From Mongoliimonas terrestris (GTDB lineage Bacteria; Pseudomonadota; Alphaproteobacteria; Rhizobiales; Pleomorphomonadaceae): a stretch of DNA of 64,000 bases. The stretch's first letter is position 1. Every line of letters begins with the position of its first letter. The stretch spans positions 62,001 through 126,000 of the forward strand of contig NZ_MSIG01000007.1 in NCBI RefSeq assembly GCF_001927285.1. Direction: 5' to 3'. Positions 1-11,111 of this stretch are shown here, piece by piece. The translations under genes and the position numbers were made by a program. Below the pieces are notes generated by a model. That model was not told where the DNA came from and did not search any database. It worked only from the letters and a program-made list of their open reading frames with translations.

Positions 1-1011
1 CGGATCGTCGCCGACCTCATCGAGACCTTCCGCCTCGGCCTCACGGTCGGCGCCGCCGCCATTCCGGCCAAGCTCCATGTGGGCACCACGGCGGCCCGCG
101 CCGGCGCGATCGGGGCGGAGCGCCTCGTGGAGCAGGCCGACCTCGCCATCCACCACAGCCGCCGCAAGGGGCCGGGCGCGGTGTCGGCCTTCGACGCCGA
201 CATGAAGGTGGCGCTGGAACACCGGGCGATGATCGAGACCTCGCTCGCCGGGGCCTTGAGGGCCAACGAGATCGTCCCCTATTTCCAGCCGCTGATCGAC
301 CTTTCCCGCAACAAGGTGTCCGGCTTCGAGGTGCTGGCCCGCTGGACCCACCCGACCGTCGGGGCCATCTCGCCGGCCGTCTTCATCCCGATCGCCGACG
401 AGATCGGCGTCCTCGGCCCGCTCACCCTCGACCTCCTCGGCAAGGCCTGCAAGGCGGCCGAGGGCTGGGGCGACGACATCAAGCTCGCCGTCAACGTGTC
501 GCCGACGGCGCTGCGCAATCCCGCCTTCATGGACGGCTTCCGCGACGTGCTGGAGGCCTCGCGCTTCGATCCGCGCCGCCTGGAGGTGGAGATCACCGAG
601 AACGCCTTCATCGAGGAGGTCACCGGCCTCGACAAGGTCATCGCCGGGCTGAAGAGCGATGGCATCTCCATCTCCATCGACGACTTCGGCACCGGCTATT
701 CCAGCCTGCACCGCCTGCGCATGCTGCCGTTCGACAAGATCAAGATCGACCAGTCCTTCGTGAAGGACATGATGAACAACGCCGACAGCCGGCGCATCGT
801 GGAGGCCATCATCTCGCTCGGCCAGAGCCTCGGCCTGCCGACCACCGCCGAGGGCATCGAGGCGGAGAGCAACCGCTCGCTCCTGGAACGGCTCGGCTGC
901 ACGATCGGCCAGGGCTACCTGTTCGCCCCGGCCATGCCGGCCGCCGAAGTGCCGGATTTCCTCGCCCGCTACACCCGCGAGGGCGTCGCCGTCCTGCGCC
1001 GCACGGCCTGA
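1..1011 (+). CDS. GGDEF-EAL family protein, C-terminal part (c-di-GMP phosphodiesterase domain)
   Basis: The reading frame is open from base 1, so the start lies outside the window. The first ~60 codons look like the end of a GGDEF domain (EQADLAIHHSRRKG resembles the usual 'ADxALYxAKxxG' segment). The rest is a full EAL domain that would hydrolyse c-di-GMP to pGpG. Metal- and substrate-binding positions look intact: the first motif reads EVL instead of EAL (FEVLARW), then NVSP, EITEN, the DDFGTGYSSL loop, KIDQSFV, AEGIE and GQGYLF. This suggests an active phosphodiesterase. It sits 179 bp upstream of the Wsp/Che3-like operon on the same strand, so it could be a c-di-GMP output of that system, but this is inference. 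Its stop codon lies inside a 33-bp tandem repeat. Confidence 0.93.
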   Translation, partial: RIVADLIETFRLGLTVGAAAIPAKLHVGTTAARAGAIGAERLVEQADLAIHHSRRKGPGAVSAFDADMKVALEHRAMIETSLAGALRANEIVPYFQPLIDLSRNKVSGFEVLARWTHPTVGAISPAVFIPIADEIGVLGPLTLDLLGKACKAAEGWGDDIKLAVNVSPTALRNPAFMDGFRDVLEASRFDPRRLEVEITENAFIEEVTGLDKVIAGLKSDGISISIDDFGTGYSSLHRLRMLPFDKIKIDQSFVKDMMNNADSRRIVEAIISLGQSLGLPTTAEGIEAESNRSLLERLGCTIGQGYLFAPAMPAAEVPDFLARYTREGVAVLRRTA

Positions 1012-1094
1012 AGCCCGCCGGCGGATCCGCGCCGCACGGCCTGATGGCCGCCGGCGTTTCCGCGCCGCACGGCCTGACGCCGCCGGCGGATCCC
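996..1094 (+). repeat. Three tandem 33-bp repeats spanning the EAL gene stop codon
   Basis: Units begin at 996, 1029 and 1062, each starting GCGCCGCACGGCCTGA and ending near GCCGGCGGATCC. The TGA in the first unit is the stop codon of the upstream EAL gene, and the other two units lie in the intergenic region. The period is a multiple of three. The repeat looks like a local slippage duplication of the gene's 3' end. Confidence 0.85.
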
Positions 1095-1190
1095 ATGCAG
1101 CGCCGGAAATAATCCACTCGCCTTGAGGAACCTGTCGCCGGTCGTCGCGTTCAACGTCACGTCCGCGGTTGAGGTTCATAAAAGGCCATC

Positions 1191-1706
1191 ATGGTGATCG
1201 AGCGGCTCTCCGCCGTGCTCTTCCAGGTCGGCGGCACGCGCCTGGCGTTGCCGCTTGCCGGCGTGCGCGAGGTGCTGCCGCTCCCCCATCTGCGCCGTCC
1301 GCCCGGCGCGCCGGCGCCGTTCGCCGGCTTCGTCGATCTCGGCGGCCGGGCCCTGCCGGTCGTGCACCTCGCCGCCCTCTTCGAGACCGCCCCCGCCGCC
1401 GACCTCGATCCCCCGCCCGCCGTCGACCCCTTGCACGCCCACCTCCTGGTCACCGCCTTTGCCGGCGACCCGGTGGCCTTCCTGGTCGACCGGGTGGACG
1501 ACGTGGTCACCGTCGGCCCGGTCGAGGCGACGCCGGTGGAGCCGACCGGCACGCTCCACGGCTGCGTCGAGGCGGAGGTCGCCATCGGCGGCCGCCTCGT
1601 CGCGCTCCTCGATCCGGCGCGCCTCCTGACCGCCGGCGAGCGCGCCGCGATCGCGGACCTGGAACGGCAGGAGGCGGCCCGCGCCGCCCGCTGGGCGCAC
1701 GCATGA
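1191..1706 (+). CDS. CheW-like coupling protein, first copy (WspB-like)
   Basis: A 171-residue single-domain CheW protein. It opens with the typical strand pattern (LFQVGGTRLALPLAGVREVL) and continues with GFVDLGGRALPVVHL and VDRVDDVV. CheW links the receptor to the CheA kinase in the membrane-proximal array. It is the first gene of the operon and overlaps the next gene by 4 bp (ATGA at 1703), which implies translational coupling. The ATG start follows an AAAGG stretch. The operon has two CheW genes, as in wsp operons (wspB, wspD) and in the R. centenum che3 cluster. Confidence 0.9.
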   Translation: MVIERLSAVLFQVGGTRLALPLAGVREVLPLPHLRRPPGAPAPFAGFVDLGGRALPVVHLAALFETAPAADLDPPPAVDPLHAHLLVTAFAGDPVAFLVDRVDDVVTVGPVEATPVEPTGTLHGCVEAEVAIGGRLVALLDPARLLTAGERAAIADLERQEAARAARWAHA

Positions 1707-3421
1707 GCGGCGGCGGGGGCGGGATCGGCGGTGCCGACCGGCCGGTCCAGCCGGACCATGCGGCCGGGTCGCGCGAGGCCGGCTTTCCGGCCCTCAAGCG
1801 GCTCATCATCGGGCGCACCGGCCACCACTACTACGAGGACAAGGACGCGCTCCTCGCCGAGCGGGTCGGCGCCCGCCTCAAGGCCACCGGCATTTCGGAT
1901 CTGGGCACCTACGCCGCCCGCCTCGCCGATCCGGCGGACGGCCCGGCGGAATGGGCCGCCCTCGTCGCCGAGATCACCATCGGGGAGACCTTCTTCTTCC
2001 GCTTCGCCGAGCAGTTCGCCGCCCTGCGCGACGTGATCCTGCCGGACATCCTCGCCCGCAACGCCGGCACGCAGCGCCTGCGCGTCTGGAGCGCCGGGGC
2101 GGCGACCGGCGCGGAGGCCTATTCCCTCGCCATCCTGGTGCGCGACCTCCTCGGCGACGCGGCGGCCGACTGGCGCCTCTCCATCGTCGGCACCGACATC
2201 AACGAGACCTTCCTCGCCAAGGCCCGGGCAGGCGTCTTCAACGGCTGGGCGCTCCGCTCCCTCGGGCCGGACGAGCGCGCCCGCTGGTTCGACCCGGGCC
2301 CCGGCCCGGGGCGCTTCACCCTGAAGCGCCGCTACGCCGCCCTGGTGCGCTTCGAGCCGCACAACCTCCTCCATCTCCTCGACGGCACGTCGCCCCTGCA
2401 GTTCAGCGACTTCGACCTCGTGCTTTGCCGCAACGTGCTCATCTACTTCCACCCGGATACGGTGGCGGCCCTCGTCCAGGCGCTCGGCCGCACGCTCGCC
2501 GACGCCGGCTGGCTGCTGCTCGGCCACGCGGAGATGAACCCGGCCGCGGCCGGCACGGTGACCGCCGTCGACGTCAACGGCACCCTGGTGTTCCGCCGCG
2601 CCGACACCGCCGCCGCCCCGCCCCGGACCGCCGCCGTTTCGCCGGCTGCCAGCCCTCCGTTCCATCCGCCGGCCTTCGAACCGTTGGCCCTCGACCCGCC
2701 GGCCCCCGCCGCCCGCCCGCCTCTCGCCCCGCCCGTCCTCGCCGCGACCCCGGCGGAAGCCTTGGCCGCGTCCGCGCTCGCCATGGCCGGCGCGGCGGGG
2801 ATCCGGGCGCTTGACGGCGCCGACGGGGCGACCCTCCTTGCCGCCGCCCGGGCGAGCGCCGACGCCGGCGATCTCGCCGCCGCGCGCGAGGCCTGCCGGA
2901 CGGGCCAGCGCGACTGGCCCGACACGCCGGCCTTCCATCACCTGGAGGGCCTGGTGGAACGCGCCGCCGGTCATCTCGAAGCGGCCGAGCGCGCCTTCCG
3001 CCGCACCCTCTTCCTCACCCGGGACTTCGCCATGGCCCACTACCACCTGGGGCTCACGCTCCTCGATGCCGGCCGCCCGGCGGACGGCCGCCGATCGATC
3101 GCCAACGCCGCCCGCCTCGCCGCCGCCGCGCCGGCCGACGCCCTCTTGCCAGACGGCGACGGGCTGACCGCCGGCGGCCTCGCCGCCCTCGCCCGGCACA
3201 TGCTCGACCGCCCGCCCGGCCACGCGCCGTCTGCCGGTCCGGCCTCCGGCGGCCTGCCGGCCGCAAAACCCACCCTCGGCGGCCTGCCGGCCCCGGGTCC
3301 CACCTTCGGCGGCCTGCCGGCCCCGAGTCCCACCTTAGGCGGCCTACCGGCCCCGGGTCCCACCTTAGGCGGCCTGCCGGCCGCTGGCGGCGCCACCCGC
3401 CGTCGGGGTCGCCGGCCATGA
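1703..3421 (+). CDS. CheR-type receptor methyltransferase with TPR-like C-terminus (WspC-like)
   Basis: A 572-residue protein. After a short Gly-rich leader, residues ~25-290 form a CheR domain that methylates receptor glutamates with S-adenosylmethionine: ITIGETFFFR, a SAM-binding loop WSAGAATGAEAYSLA, GTDIN and DLVLCRNVLIYF. A Pro/Ala-rich linker follows, then ~100 helical residues with TPR-like spacing (FHHLEGLVERAAGHLEAAE, AHYHLGLTLLDAGR). This CheR-TPR fusion is characteristic of WspC and FrzF-type enzymes in alternative-function chemosensory systems. The C-terminal ~50 residues are five decapeptide repeats rich in Gly, Leu and Pro. It overlaps both neighbours by 4 bp. The start was chosen at the ATGA overlap; upstream in-frame starts would run through the cheW gene. 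Confidence 0.9.
   Translation: MSGGGGGIGGADRPVQPDHAAGSREAGFPALKRLIIGRTGHHYYEDKDALLAERVGARLKATGISDLGTYAARLADPADGPAEWAALVAEITIGETFFFRFAEQFAALRDVILPDILARNAGTQRLRVWSAGAATGAEAYSLAILVRDLLGDAAADWRLSIVGTDINETFLAKARAGVFNGWALRSLGPDERARWFDPGPGPGRFTLKRRYAALVRFEPHNLLHLLDGTSPLQFSDFDLVLCRNVLIYFHPDTVAALVQALGRTLADAGWLLLGHAEMNPAAAGTVTAVDVNGTLVFRRADTAAAPPRTAAVSPAASPPFHPPAFEPLALDPPAPAARPPLAPPVLAATPAEALAASALAMAGAAGIRALDGADGATLLAAARASADAGDLAAAREACRTGQRDWPDTPAFHHLEGLVERAAGHLEAAERAFRRTLFLTRDFAMAHYHLGLTLLDAGRPADGRRSIANAARLAAAAPADALLPDGDGLTAGGLAALARHMLDRPPGHAPSAGPASGGLPAAKPTLGGLPAPGPTFGGLPAPSPTLGGLPAPGPTLGGLPAAGGATRRRGRRP
3248..3388 (+). repeat. Five 30-bp tandem repeats coding a Gly-Leu-Pro tail
   Basis: Units start at 3248, 3278, 3308, 3338 and 3368 and encode variations of GGLPAPGPTL at the C-terminus of the CheR-TPR protein. 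The units are nearly identical at the DNA level, differing by single bases such as CTCGGC versus TTAGGC. That suggests recent slippage or expansion while the reading frame was kept. Confidence 0.9.
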
Positions 3422-3981
3422 GCCCGACCGCCCTCGACCAGGACCGCCGCCGCCGGCGGCTGCTCGACGCCCGCACCCGCGATCTCGCCGCCCGGCGGGA
3501 CGGTCCGGGCGAGGGGCGCGGCGCGATCCGCCCGGCGGATCACCTGCTGGTGGCCGTCGGCAACGCGCTCTACGGCCTGCCGCTCCGGGCCGCGCGCGGC
3601 GTCGCCCCGGCAGGGCCGGTGGCGCCGCTCCCCGGCACCCATCCGGCGGTGGCCGGCATCGTCCACCAGGCCGGCCGCTTCGTCGCCGTGGTGGACCTCG
3701 CCGCCCTCCTCGGCCTGCCGCCCGGCCCGGCCGACGGGGGCGTCCACGTCTTCCTGAAGTCGGAGCCGCCCGTCGCCCTCGCGGCCGCCGCGGTGGTCGG
3801 CACGACCGCCGCCGCCGCGATCTCCGGCGGCGACACCGGGTCCGCGGCCGCGCCGGCCGTCACCGGCCATGCGCGGCTCGACGACCCGGCCCTCAAGGCG
3901 AGCGGCGGCGCCGCCACCCTTCTCGACGTGGCGGCGCTGCTGGCGCCCGTCTTCCCCATCCCGCTCGCCCTTGGAGCGTAA
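3418..3981 (+). CDS. CheW-like coupling protein, second copy (WspD-like)
   Basis: 187 residues. A charged Arg-rich N-terminus (~35 residues) precedes a CheW fold: DHLLVAVGNALYGLPLRAARGVA, HPAVAGIVHQAGRFVAVVDLAALLGL and a final LDVAALLAP. It starts at the ATGA overlap with the CheR gene and ends 6 bp before the receptor gene. It is more divergent and shorter at its core than the first CheW copy. The two may have different array positions, as proposed for WspB and WspD, but that is inference. Confidence 0.85.
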   Translation: MSPTALDQDRRRRRLLDARTRDLAARRDGPGEGRGAIRPADHLLVAVGNALYGLPLRAARGVAPAGPVAPLPGTHPAVAGIVHQAGRFVAVVDLAALLGLPPGPADGGVHVFLKSEPPVALAAAAVVGTTAAAAISGGDTGSAAAPAVTGHARLDDPALKASGGAATLLDVAALLAPVFPIPLALGA

Positions 3982-3987
3982 CGCCTG

Positions 3988-5664
3988 ATGTCCGTCTCGA
4001 TCGCCAACCGCATTCTCTTCGGCTTCCTGATCATCCTCGCCCTCATGGTGGGGATCGGGGTCTACGCCCTCGGGCAGATCGGCGAGGTGCGCGAGACCAC
4101 CACCACCATCGTCGCCCGCGACCTTGCGGTGCATCGCCAGCTGGCCGCCGTGTCGGAGGATCAGCACCTGCTCGGCGCCGCCCGCGACCGGGCCGTGCTC
4201 GCCCTGGTGGCGCGGGCGTCCGGCCGGACCATCGCCGGCGAGGGCGATCCGATCGCCGACTGGCGGACCCGCCTGGAGCGGGCCGAGACCCGCCTCGCCG
4301 ACGCCATCACCCAGGCGGACGCCCTCGCGGTCCAGGCGCTCAACCCCCAGCGTGCGAGCGCCTGGCGGATGATCCGCCAGCGGCTCGGCGAGGCCGCCGC
4401 CGAGATGCGGCGCCTGCGCGAGGCGACCGAGGCGCAGATCGCCGCCGTTCTGAGGGGCGACGTGGACGCCACGCTGACCGGCGAGCGCGAGGCCTCGCAG
4501 GCGCGCGCCGCCGTCGCCCGGCAGATCGCCGCCGCGCGGGAGGACCTGGACGCGGCGGTCGCCGTCGGCCAGAGCCGGGTGGAGACGGTCTACGACGAGA
4601 GCCGCCAGTCGATCGCCATCGGGCTTGCAGCCACCGCCGCCCTCGGCCTCGTCATCGCCTTCGCCATCCGCCACTCCATCGTCACGCCGCTCGGCGCCTT
4701 CATGGGCTTCGTGGAGAAGATCGGCCGGGGGGATCTCTCCGGCGCGGCCGCGGCCAGCGGACCCGACGAGATCGGCCGGCTCGGGGTGACGCTGAACGCC
4801 ATGGTGGAGGGCCTGCGCCAGCTCGCCGGCCAGAGCCGGGAGGCGACCGAAAACCTCAACGCCGCCGTCGCCGAGATCCGCGCCTCCACCCAGGAGCAGG
4901 CGGCGAGCGTGGAGGAGCAGCTGGCCGCCGTGCAGGAGACCGCCGCCACCGTCGACGAGATCACCCACGCCGGCACCCAGATCGGCAAGCGCGCCCAGGA
5001 GGTGATCGCCGCCGCCCAGGCCACCGCCCAGACCTCCAACGCCGGCCTTGCCGCCGTGGAGGAGACCGCCCGCGCCATGGACGCCATCCGCGACCAGGCC
5101 GAGGCGGTGGCGGAGAACATCGTCGCCTTGAGCGAGAAGACCCAGGCGATCGGCGAGATCATCACCACGGTGAACGACATCTCCGAGCGCTCGCACCTCC
5201 TCGCCCTCAACGCCGCCATCGAGGCGGCGGCGGCCGGCGAGAGCGGCCGAAGCTTCGCCGTGGTGGCGGCCGAGATGAAGCTCCTCGCCGATCAGGCCAA
5301 GGAGGCCACCGGACAGGTGCGCTCCATCCTCGGCGACATCCAGCGCGGCATCAATTCGTCGGTCATGCTCACCGAGGAGGCGGTCAAGCGCGTCACCGCC
5401 GGCAAGGCGCGCTCGGACGTCACCCAGAAGACCATCGACGAGATCACCCAGCGGGTGCAGGACAGCGTGCACACCTTCCAGCAGATCGTCGCCTCCACCA
5501 ACCAGCAGCAGCTCGGCATCGAGCAGGTGATGGGCGCCCTGCAGAACATCCGCCAGGCCAGCCAGCAGACCGCCGCCGGCACCCGTCAGCTCGACCAGGC
5601 GGCCGGCAACCTCGCGGAGCTCGCCCAGGCCCTCCTCGGCCTCGCCAGCCGCTACCGGCTCTGA
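3988..5664 (+). CDS. Methyl-accepting chemotaxis protein (WspA-like receptor)
   Basis: A 558-residue transmembrane receptor. TM1 is at ~9-28 ([20 protein letters not shown]). A mostly helical periplasmic segment of ~180 residues follows, predicted here as a four-helix-bundle type sensor from its heptad-like pattern. TM2 is at ~208-227, then a HAMP domain and a long coiled-coil signalling domain. The hairpin tip ([18 protein letters not shown] and [17 protein letters not shown]) is the CheA/CheW contact region. There is no C-terminal CheR-tethering pentapeptide, which fits a dedicated CheR-TPR partner. The gene lies third from last among the core che genes, unlike Pseudomonas wsp where the receptor is first. 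It starts 6 bp after the upstream stop. Confidence 0.95.
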   Translation: MSVSIANRILFGFLIILALMVGIGVYALGQIGEVRETTTTIVARDLAVHRQLAAVSEDQHLLGAARDRAVLALVARASGRTIAGEGDPIADWRTRLERAETRLADAITQADALAVQALNPQRASAWRMIRQRLGEAAAEMRRLREATEAQIAAVLRGDVDATLTGEREASQARAAVARQIAAAREDLDAAVAVGQSRVETVYDESRQSIAIGLAATAALGLVIAFAIRHSIVTPLGAFMGFVEKIGRGDLSGAAAASGPDEIGRLGVTLNAMVEGLRQLAGQSREATENLNAAVAEIRASTQEQAASVEEQLAAVQETAATVDEITHAGTQIGKRAQEVIAAAQATAQTSNAGLAAVEETARAMDAIRDQAEAVAENIVALSEKTQAIGEIITTVNDISERSHLLALNAAIEAAAAGESGRSFAVVAAEMKLLADQAKEATGQVRSILGDIQRGINSSVMLTEEAVKRVTAGKARSDVTQKTIDEITQRVQDSVHTFQQIVASTNQQQLGIEQVMGALQNIRQASQQTAAGTRQLDQAAGNLAELAQALLGLASRYRL

Positions 5665-5677
5665 CGGGGAGGGGCGG

Positions 5678-8206
5678 GTGAGCGACTTCCAGGCGGAACT
5701 GATGGCGGCATTCGACGCGGAGGTGAAGGAGCACCTCGGCGCCATCCGCCGTTCGCTCGACCGGAGCGGCGAGACGTCCAGTGCGGCGGCGAGTGCGGCG
5801 GGCGGCGCGGCGGGGGCCGACATGACCGACGTGTTCCGCCGGGCGCACAGCCTGAAGGGCGCCGCGCGGGCGGTCGACAGCGCGCCCGTCGAGGATCTCG
5901 CCCACCGGCTGGAGGCCGTGTTCCAGGCCATGCTCGACGGCCATCTCGGCCTCGACCGGCCGCTCCGCCAGGCCATCGACCAGGCGCTCGACGCCATCGA
6001 GGGCCACGTGGCCGTCCTCGGCGAGGGCGGCACCCCGGCGGCGACCGCCGCCGCCTCGGCGGTGCTGGAGCCCTGGATCGCCCGCGCCGAGACCGCGGCG
6101 GACGACCGGCCGGCGGACGCCACGCCGCCACCCGCCGACGACCCCGTTTCGTCCGGCGACGCCGCCCCCTCCGCCGATCCGCCGCCGGATCGTGACGCCG
6201 TCCCCGCCGTCGACGCGTCCCCGCCGCCGCTCTCCCGGGCGGCTTTCGGGCGCGACGCGGCGCCGGCCGGCGACGATGCGGCGACGTCCGCGGCCGGGGA
6301 GGGCGCCCCTGGCGCGCCCGGCGGCGCGGACGATCCCGCCGTCGCCGCCGACCCAGCCCCGGCCGATCCCGCCGCCCCCGATCCCGTCCCTCTCGAGTCC
6401 GCCGACGCCGTGCTCCGCGTATCGGCCCGCCAGGTGGAGCGGCTCGCCGGCTCGCTCGCCACCGTGCTCGGCGCCGTGGAGGCACGCGGCGGGCTGTCGG
6501 CGGACCTGAAGGCGGTCGGCGCCACCGCCCGCGCGCTCGCCCGGACGGTCGACGAGATGCGCCGCCCGGCTGCCGTCCTCACGGCCTTCGCCGCCGAGAC
6601 CGGCGACGCCGCGGTGCTCTCCGAGGTCCGCCGCCTCGCCGCCCGGCTGAAGGACCTCGACCGCATGGCGGCCCTCCTCCAGGCCGACCTCGGCCGCCTC
6701 GCCCAGGCGGACCGGCGCCAGGTGTTCGCCCTGGAGCGCTCCGCCACCCGGCTCGCCGAGGACGTGGAGGGCATCTCGCTCGTGCCGGTGGACAGCGTGC
6801 TCGGCGGCCTCGGCCGGATGGTGCGCGACCTTGCCCGCGCCCGCGGCGCCGAGGTCCGCTTCCGCACCGTCGGCTTCGAGGCGCTGGTCGACCGCCGGCT
6901 CCTCCAGGCCCTGAAGGATCCCGTCCTCCATCTGGTGCGGAACGCCGTCGGCCACGGCGCCGAACCCGCCGCCGCCCGCACAGCCCTCGGTCGCCCGGCC
7001 GAAGTGGACGTGGTGGTGACGGCGACCGTCGGCGGCGGCCGGCTCACCCTCACGGTGGCGGACGACGGGCGCGGGCCGGACCTTGCCCGCATTGAGGCGG
7101 TGGCGGTGGAGCGCGGCCTGATCGGCCAGCGCGCGTTCGGCGCCCCGCCGCCCTCGCCGGACCGGTTGCTCGCCCTCGTGTTCGAGGCCGGCTTCTCCAC
7201 CGCGCAGGCCGTCGACCGGCTGTCCGGGCGCGGCATGGGGCTTTCCGTCGTCGCCGAGGCGGTGCGCCGCAAGCGCGGCCAGGTGGAGCTCCGCGCCCGC
7301 CGGCCGCACGGCACCGAGGCGGTGATCGAGGTGCCGCTCGCCGCCGCCCTCCAGTCGGTGCTGATCCTGGTCAGCGACGGCCGTCCCTACGGGCTGCCGA
7401 GCCACGGGGTGGAGCGGCTGCTGCGCCTCCCCGTGGAGACCATGCGCACCGTGGAAGGTCGGCCCGCGGTCTGGATCGAAATCGGCGGCCGCGACGTTGT
7501 CATCCCGATCGTCACCCTGCCTGAGATCCTGGGTCAGCCTGCCGTGCCGCTCCCCCTCCATGCCGGACACCTTACCGTTGCGACGATCCGACGGGGCGAG
7601 CGCCGGCTCGGCCTTGCGGTGGATGCGCTCTCCGACGCCCGCCCCATGGTGGTGAGCGCCCTCGACGGCTTCGGCGCCGACGCCCGGATCGTCTCCGGCG
7701 CGGTGCTCGCCGACGGCGGCATGCCGGCGCCGGTGCTCGACGCCGCCGCCCTGGTGGCGCGCTGGGTGGAAGGGGAGGGCACCCGCGGCGCCGCCGGCCT
7801 CGGCCTTGCCGACTGGCGCCCGCCAGCGGAGACCCGCGCCAAAACCATCCTCGTCGTCGACGACAGCATCACCACCCGCACGCTGGAGAAGAGCATCCTG
7901 GAATCCCAGGGCTACCGCGTCCTCCTCAGCGTCGACGGCCTGGAGGCGCTGCAGCTCCTGCGCGCCGGCGACACCGTGGTCGACCTCGTGGTCGCCGACG
8001 TGGAGATGCCCCGCATGGACGGCTTCGCCCTCCTGCAGGCGATCCGCGCCGACGCCCGCTTCAAGACCCTGCCGGTGGTGATGATGACATCCCGCGCCGC
8101 CCCGGAGGACGTGCGCCGCGGCCTCGACCTCGGCGCCAGCGCCTACGTGGCCAAGCAGACCTTCGACCAGCGCGACCTCCTCGCCACCATCGGACAGCTG
8201 CTGTGA
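5678..8206 (+). CDS. CheA-type histidine kinase fused to a receiver domain (WspE / CheA3-like)
   Basis: 842 residues from a GTG start, 13 bp after the receptor gene. The P1 Hpt domain carries the phospho-accepting His57 (FRRAHSLKGAAR). A long Ala/Pro/Asp-rich linker (~130-245) replaces a recognisable P2 domain. P3 dimerisation and P4 ATPase follow, with an N-box HLVRNAVGHGAE, ADDGRGPD and RLSGRGMGLSVV. Then come a CheW-like P5 and a C-terminal receiver (LVVDDSITTRT, VVADVEMPRMDG, MMTSRAA, Lys in YVAKQ). A CheA-REC hybrid is the hallmark of Wsp, Frz and Che3 type systems, where the receiver acts as a phosphate sink or phosphorelay step. A GTGA overlap couples it to cheB. Confidence 0.95.
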   Translation: MSDFQAELMAAFDAEVKEHLGAIRRSLDRSGETSSAAASAAGGAAGADMTDVFRRAHSLKGAARAVDSAPVEDLAHRLEAVFQAMLDGHLGLDRPLRQAIDQALDAIEGHVAVLGEGGTPAATAAASAVLEPWIARAETAADDRPADATPPPADDPVSSGDAAPSADPPPDRDAVPAVDASPPPLSRAAFGRDAAPAGDDAATSAAGEGAPGAPGGADDPAVAADPAPADPAAPDPVPLESADAVLRVSARQVERLAGSLATVLGAVEARGGLSADLKAVGATARALARTVDEMRRPAAVLTAFAAETGDAAVLSEVRRLAARLKDLDRMAALLQADLGRLAQADRRQVFALERSATRLAEDVEGISLVPVDSVLGGLGRMVRDLARARGAEVRFRTVGFEALVDRRLLQALKDPVLHLVRNAVGHGAEPAAARTALGRPAEVDVVVTATVGGGRLTLTVADDGRGPDLARIEAVAVERGLIGQRAFGAPPPSPDRLLALVFEAGFSTAQAVDRLSGRGMGLSVVAEAVRRKRGQVELRARRPHGTEAVIEVPLAAALQSVLILVSDGRPYGLPSHGVERLLRLPVETMRTVEGRPAVWIEIGGRDVVIPIVTLPEILGQPAVPLPLHAGHLTVATIRRGERRLGLAVDALSDARPMVVSALDGFGADARIVSGAVLADGGMPAPVLDAAALVARWVEGEGTRGAAGLGLADWRPPAETRAKTILVVDDSITTRTLEKSILESQGYRVLLSVDGLEALQLLRAGDTVVDLVVADVEMPRMDGFALLQAIRADARFKTLPVVMMTSRAAPEDVRRGLDLGASAYVAKQTFDQRDLLATIGQLL

Positions 8207-9287
8207 GCGCCCCCGCGTCCCGCCCCCCCGTCCCGCGCCCCCCCGTCCGCGTCATGATCGTGGAGGATAGCGCCGTCGTCCGCCGTCTCCTCGCCCACAT
8301 CGTCTCGCGCGATCCGCGCCTTGCGGTGGTGGCCGCCGTCGAGACCGCCGAGGAGGCGCTGACCGAGGTGCACCGGGTGCAGCCGGACGTCATCTCCATG
8401 GACATCCGCCTGCCCGGCATGGACGGCCTGGAGGCCATCGGCCGCATCATGGCCGAGCGGCCCACCCCCATCGTGGTGATCGCCGACGCGGTGGAGGACA
8501 AGAGCCTCGCCATCTCGCTGAACGCCCTCAGGGTCGGCGCCCTCTCGGTGGTGGAAAAGCCCGTCGGCCTCGGCAACGCCCAGTACGAGACGGTGGCCGG
8601 CACCATCTGCACCCAGCTCTTCATCATGAGCCAGGTGCCGGTGATCCGCCGCCGCACCCTCGGCCTCCGGCCTCTGCCCCGCCGCGGATCGATCGCCGAC
8701 CTCGCCGAGCCGTTGGCGGCGCCGAGCGTCGTCGGCATCGCCGCCTCCACCGGCGGGCCGCCGGCGCTCGCCCGGGTGCTCGGCGCCCTGCCGGCGGGCT
8801 ATCCGCTGCCGGTCCTCGTGGTGCAGCACATGGGCGCGCCCTTCATGGAGGGCTTCGCCGCCTGGCTCGACGGCCTCGTGCCCCTCACCGTGCGCCTCGC
8901 CGTCTCCGACGAGATCCCCCGCGCCGGCCACGTCTATGTGGCGCCCGGCGACCGCCACCTCGCCCTCGGCCCGCAGGGCGGCGTCCTCAAGGTCACCGGC
9001 GAGCCGCCGGTCGGCGGCCAGCGGCCGTCCGCCAACGTGCTCTTCACCTCGCTCGCCGAGGTGCTTGGCGCCCGCGCCGTCGGCGTCCTCCTCACCGGCA
9101 TGGGCGAGGACGGGGCGGCGGGCCTTGCCGCCCTCCGCCGCGCCGGCGGCTACACGGTGACGGAGGACGAGAGCACGGCCGTCGTCTACGGCATGCCGGC
9201 CGCCGCCGTGCGCATGGGCGGCTCGCGGGTCAGCCTGCCGATCGAGCTCGTCGGCCCGCGCCTCGCCCGGCTCGGCGGAGGCGCCCC

Positions 9288-9291
<4 letters not shown>
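8203..9291 (+). CDS. CheB-type protein-glutamate methylesterase (WspF-like)
   Basis: 362 residues from a GTG start overlapping cheA by 4 bp. An N-terminal receiver domain (residues ~15-135, phospho-acceptor Asp67 in ISMDIRLPGMDG) controls a C-terminal methylesterase domain (~172-355). The catalytic triad looks intact: Ser182 in AASTGGPPAL, His209 in VVQHMGAPF and Asp303 in LLTGMGEDGAAG. It would remove methyl groups from the receptor and reset signalling opposite to the CheR-TPR enzyme. The next gene also begins at a GTGA overlap. Confidence 0.95.

Positions 9292-11107
<1,816 letters not shown>

Positions 11108-11111
<4 letters not shown>

Noticed and set aside
3040..7314. Very long minus-strand open frame opposite the chemosensory genes
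   Set aside because: In DNA of this GC content, antisense frames stay open by chance. The translated product is low-complexity Arg/Ala/Gly, while the plus strand encodes complete known domains.
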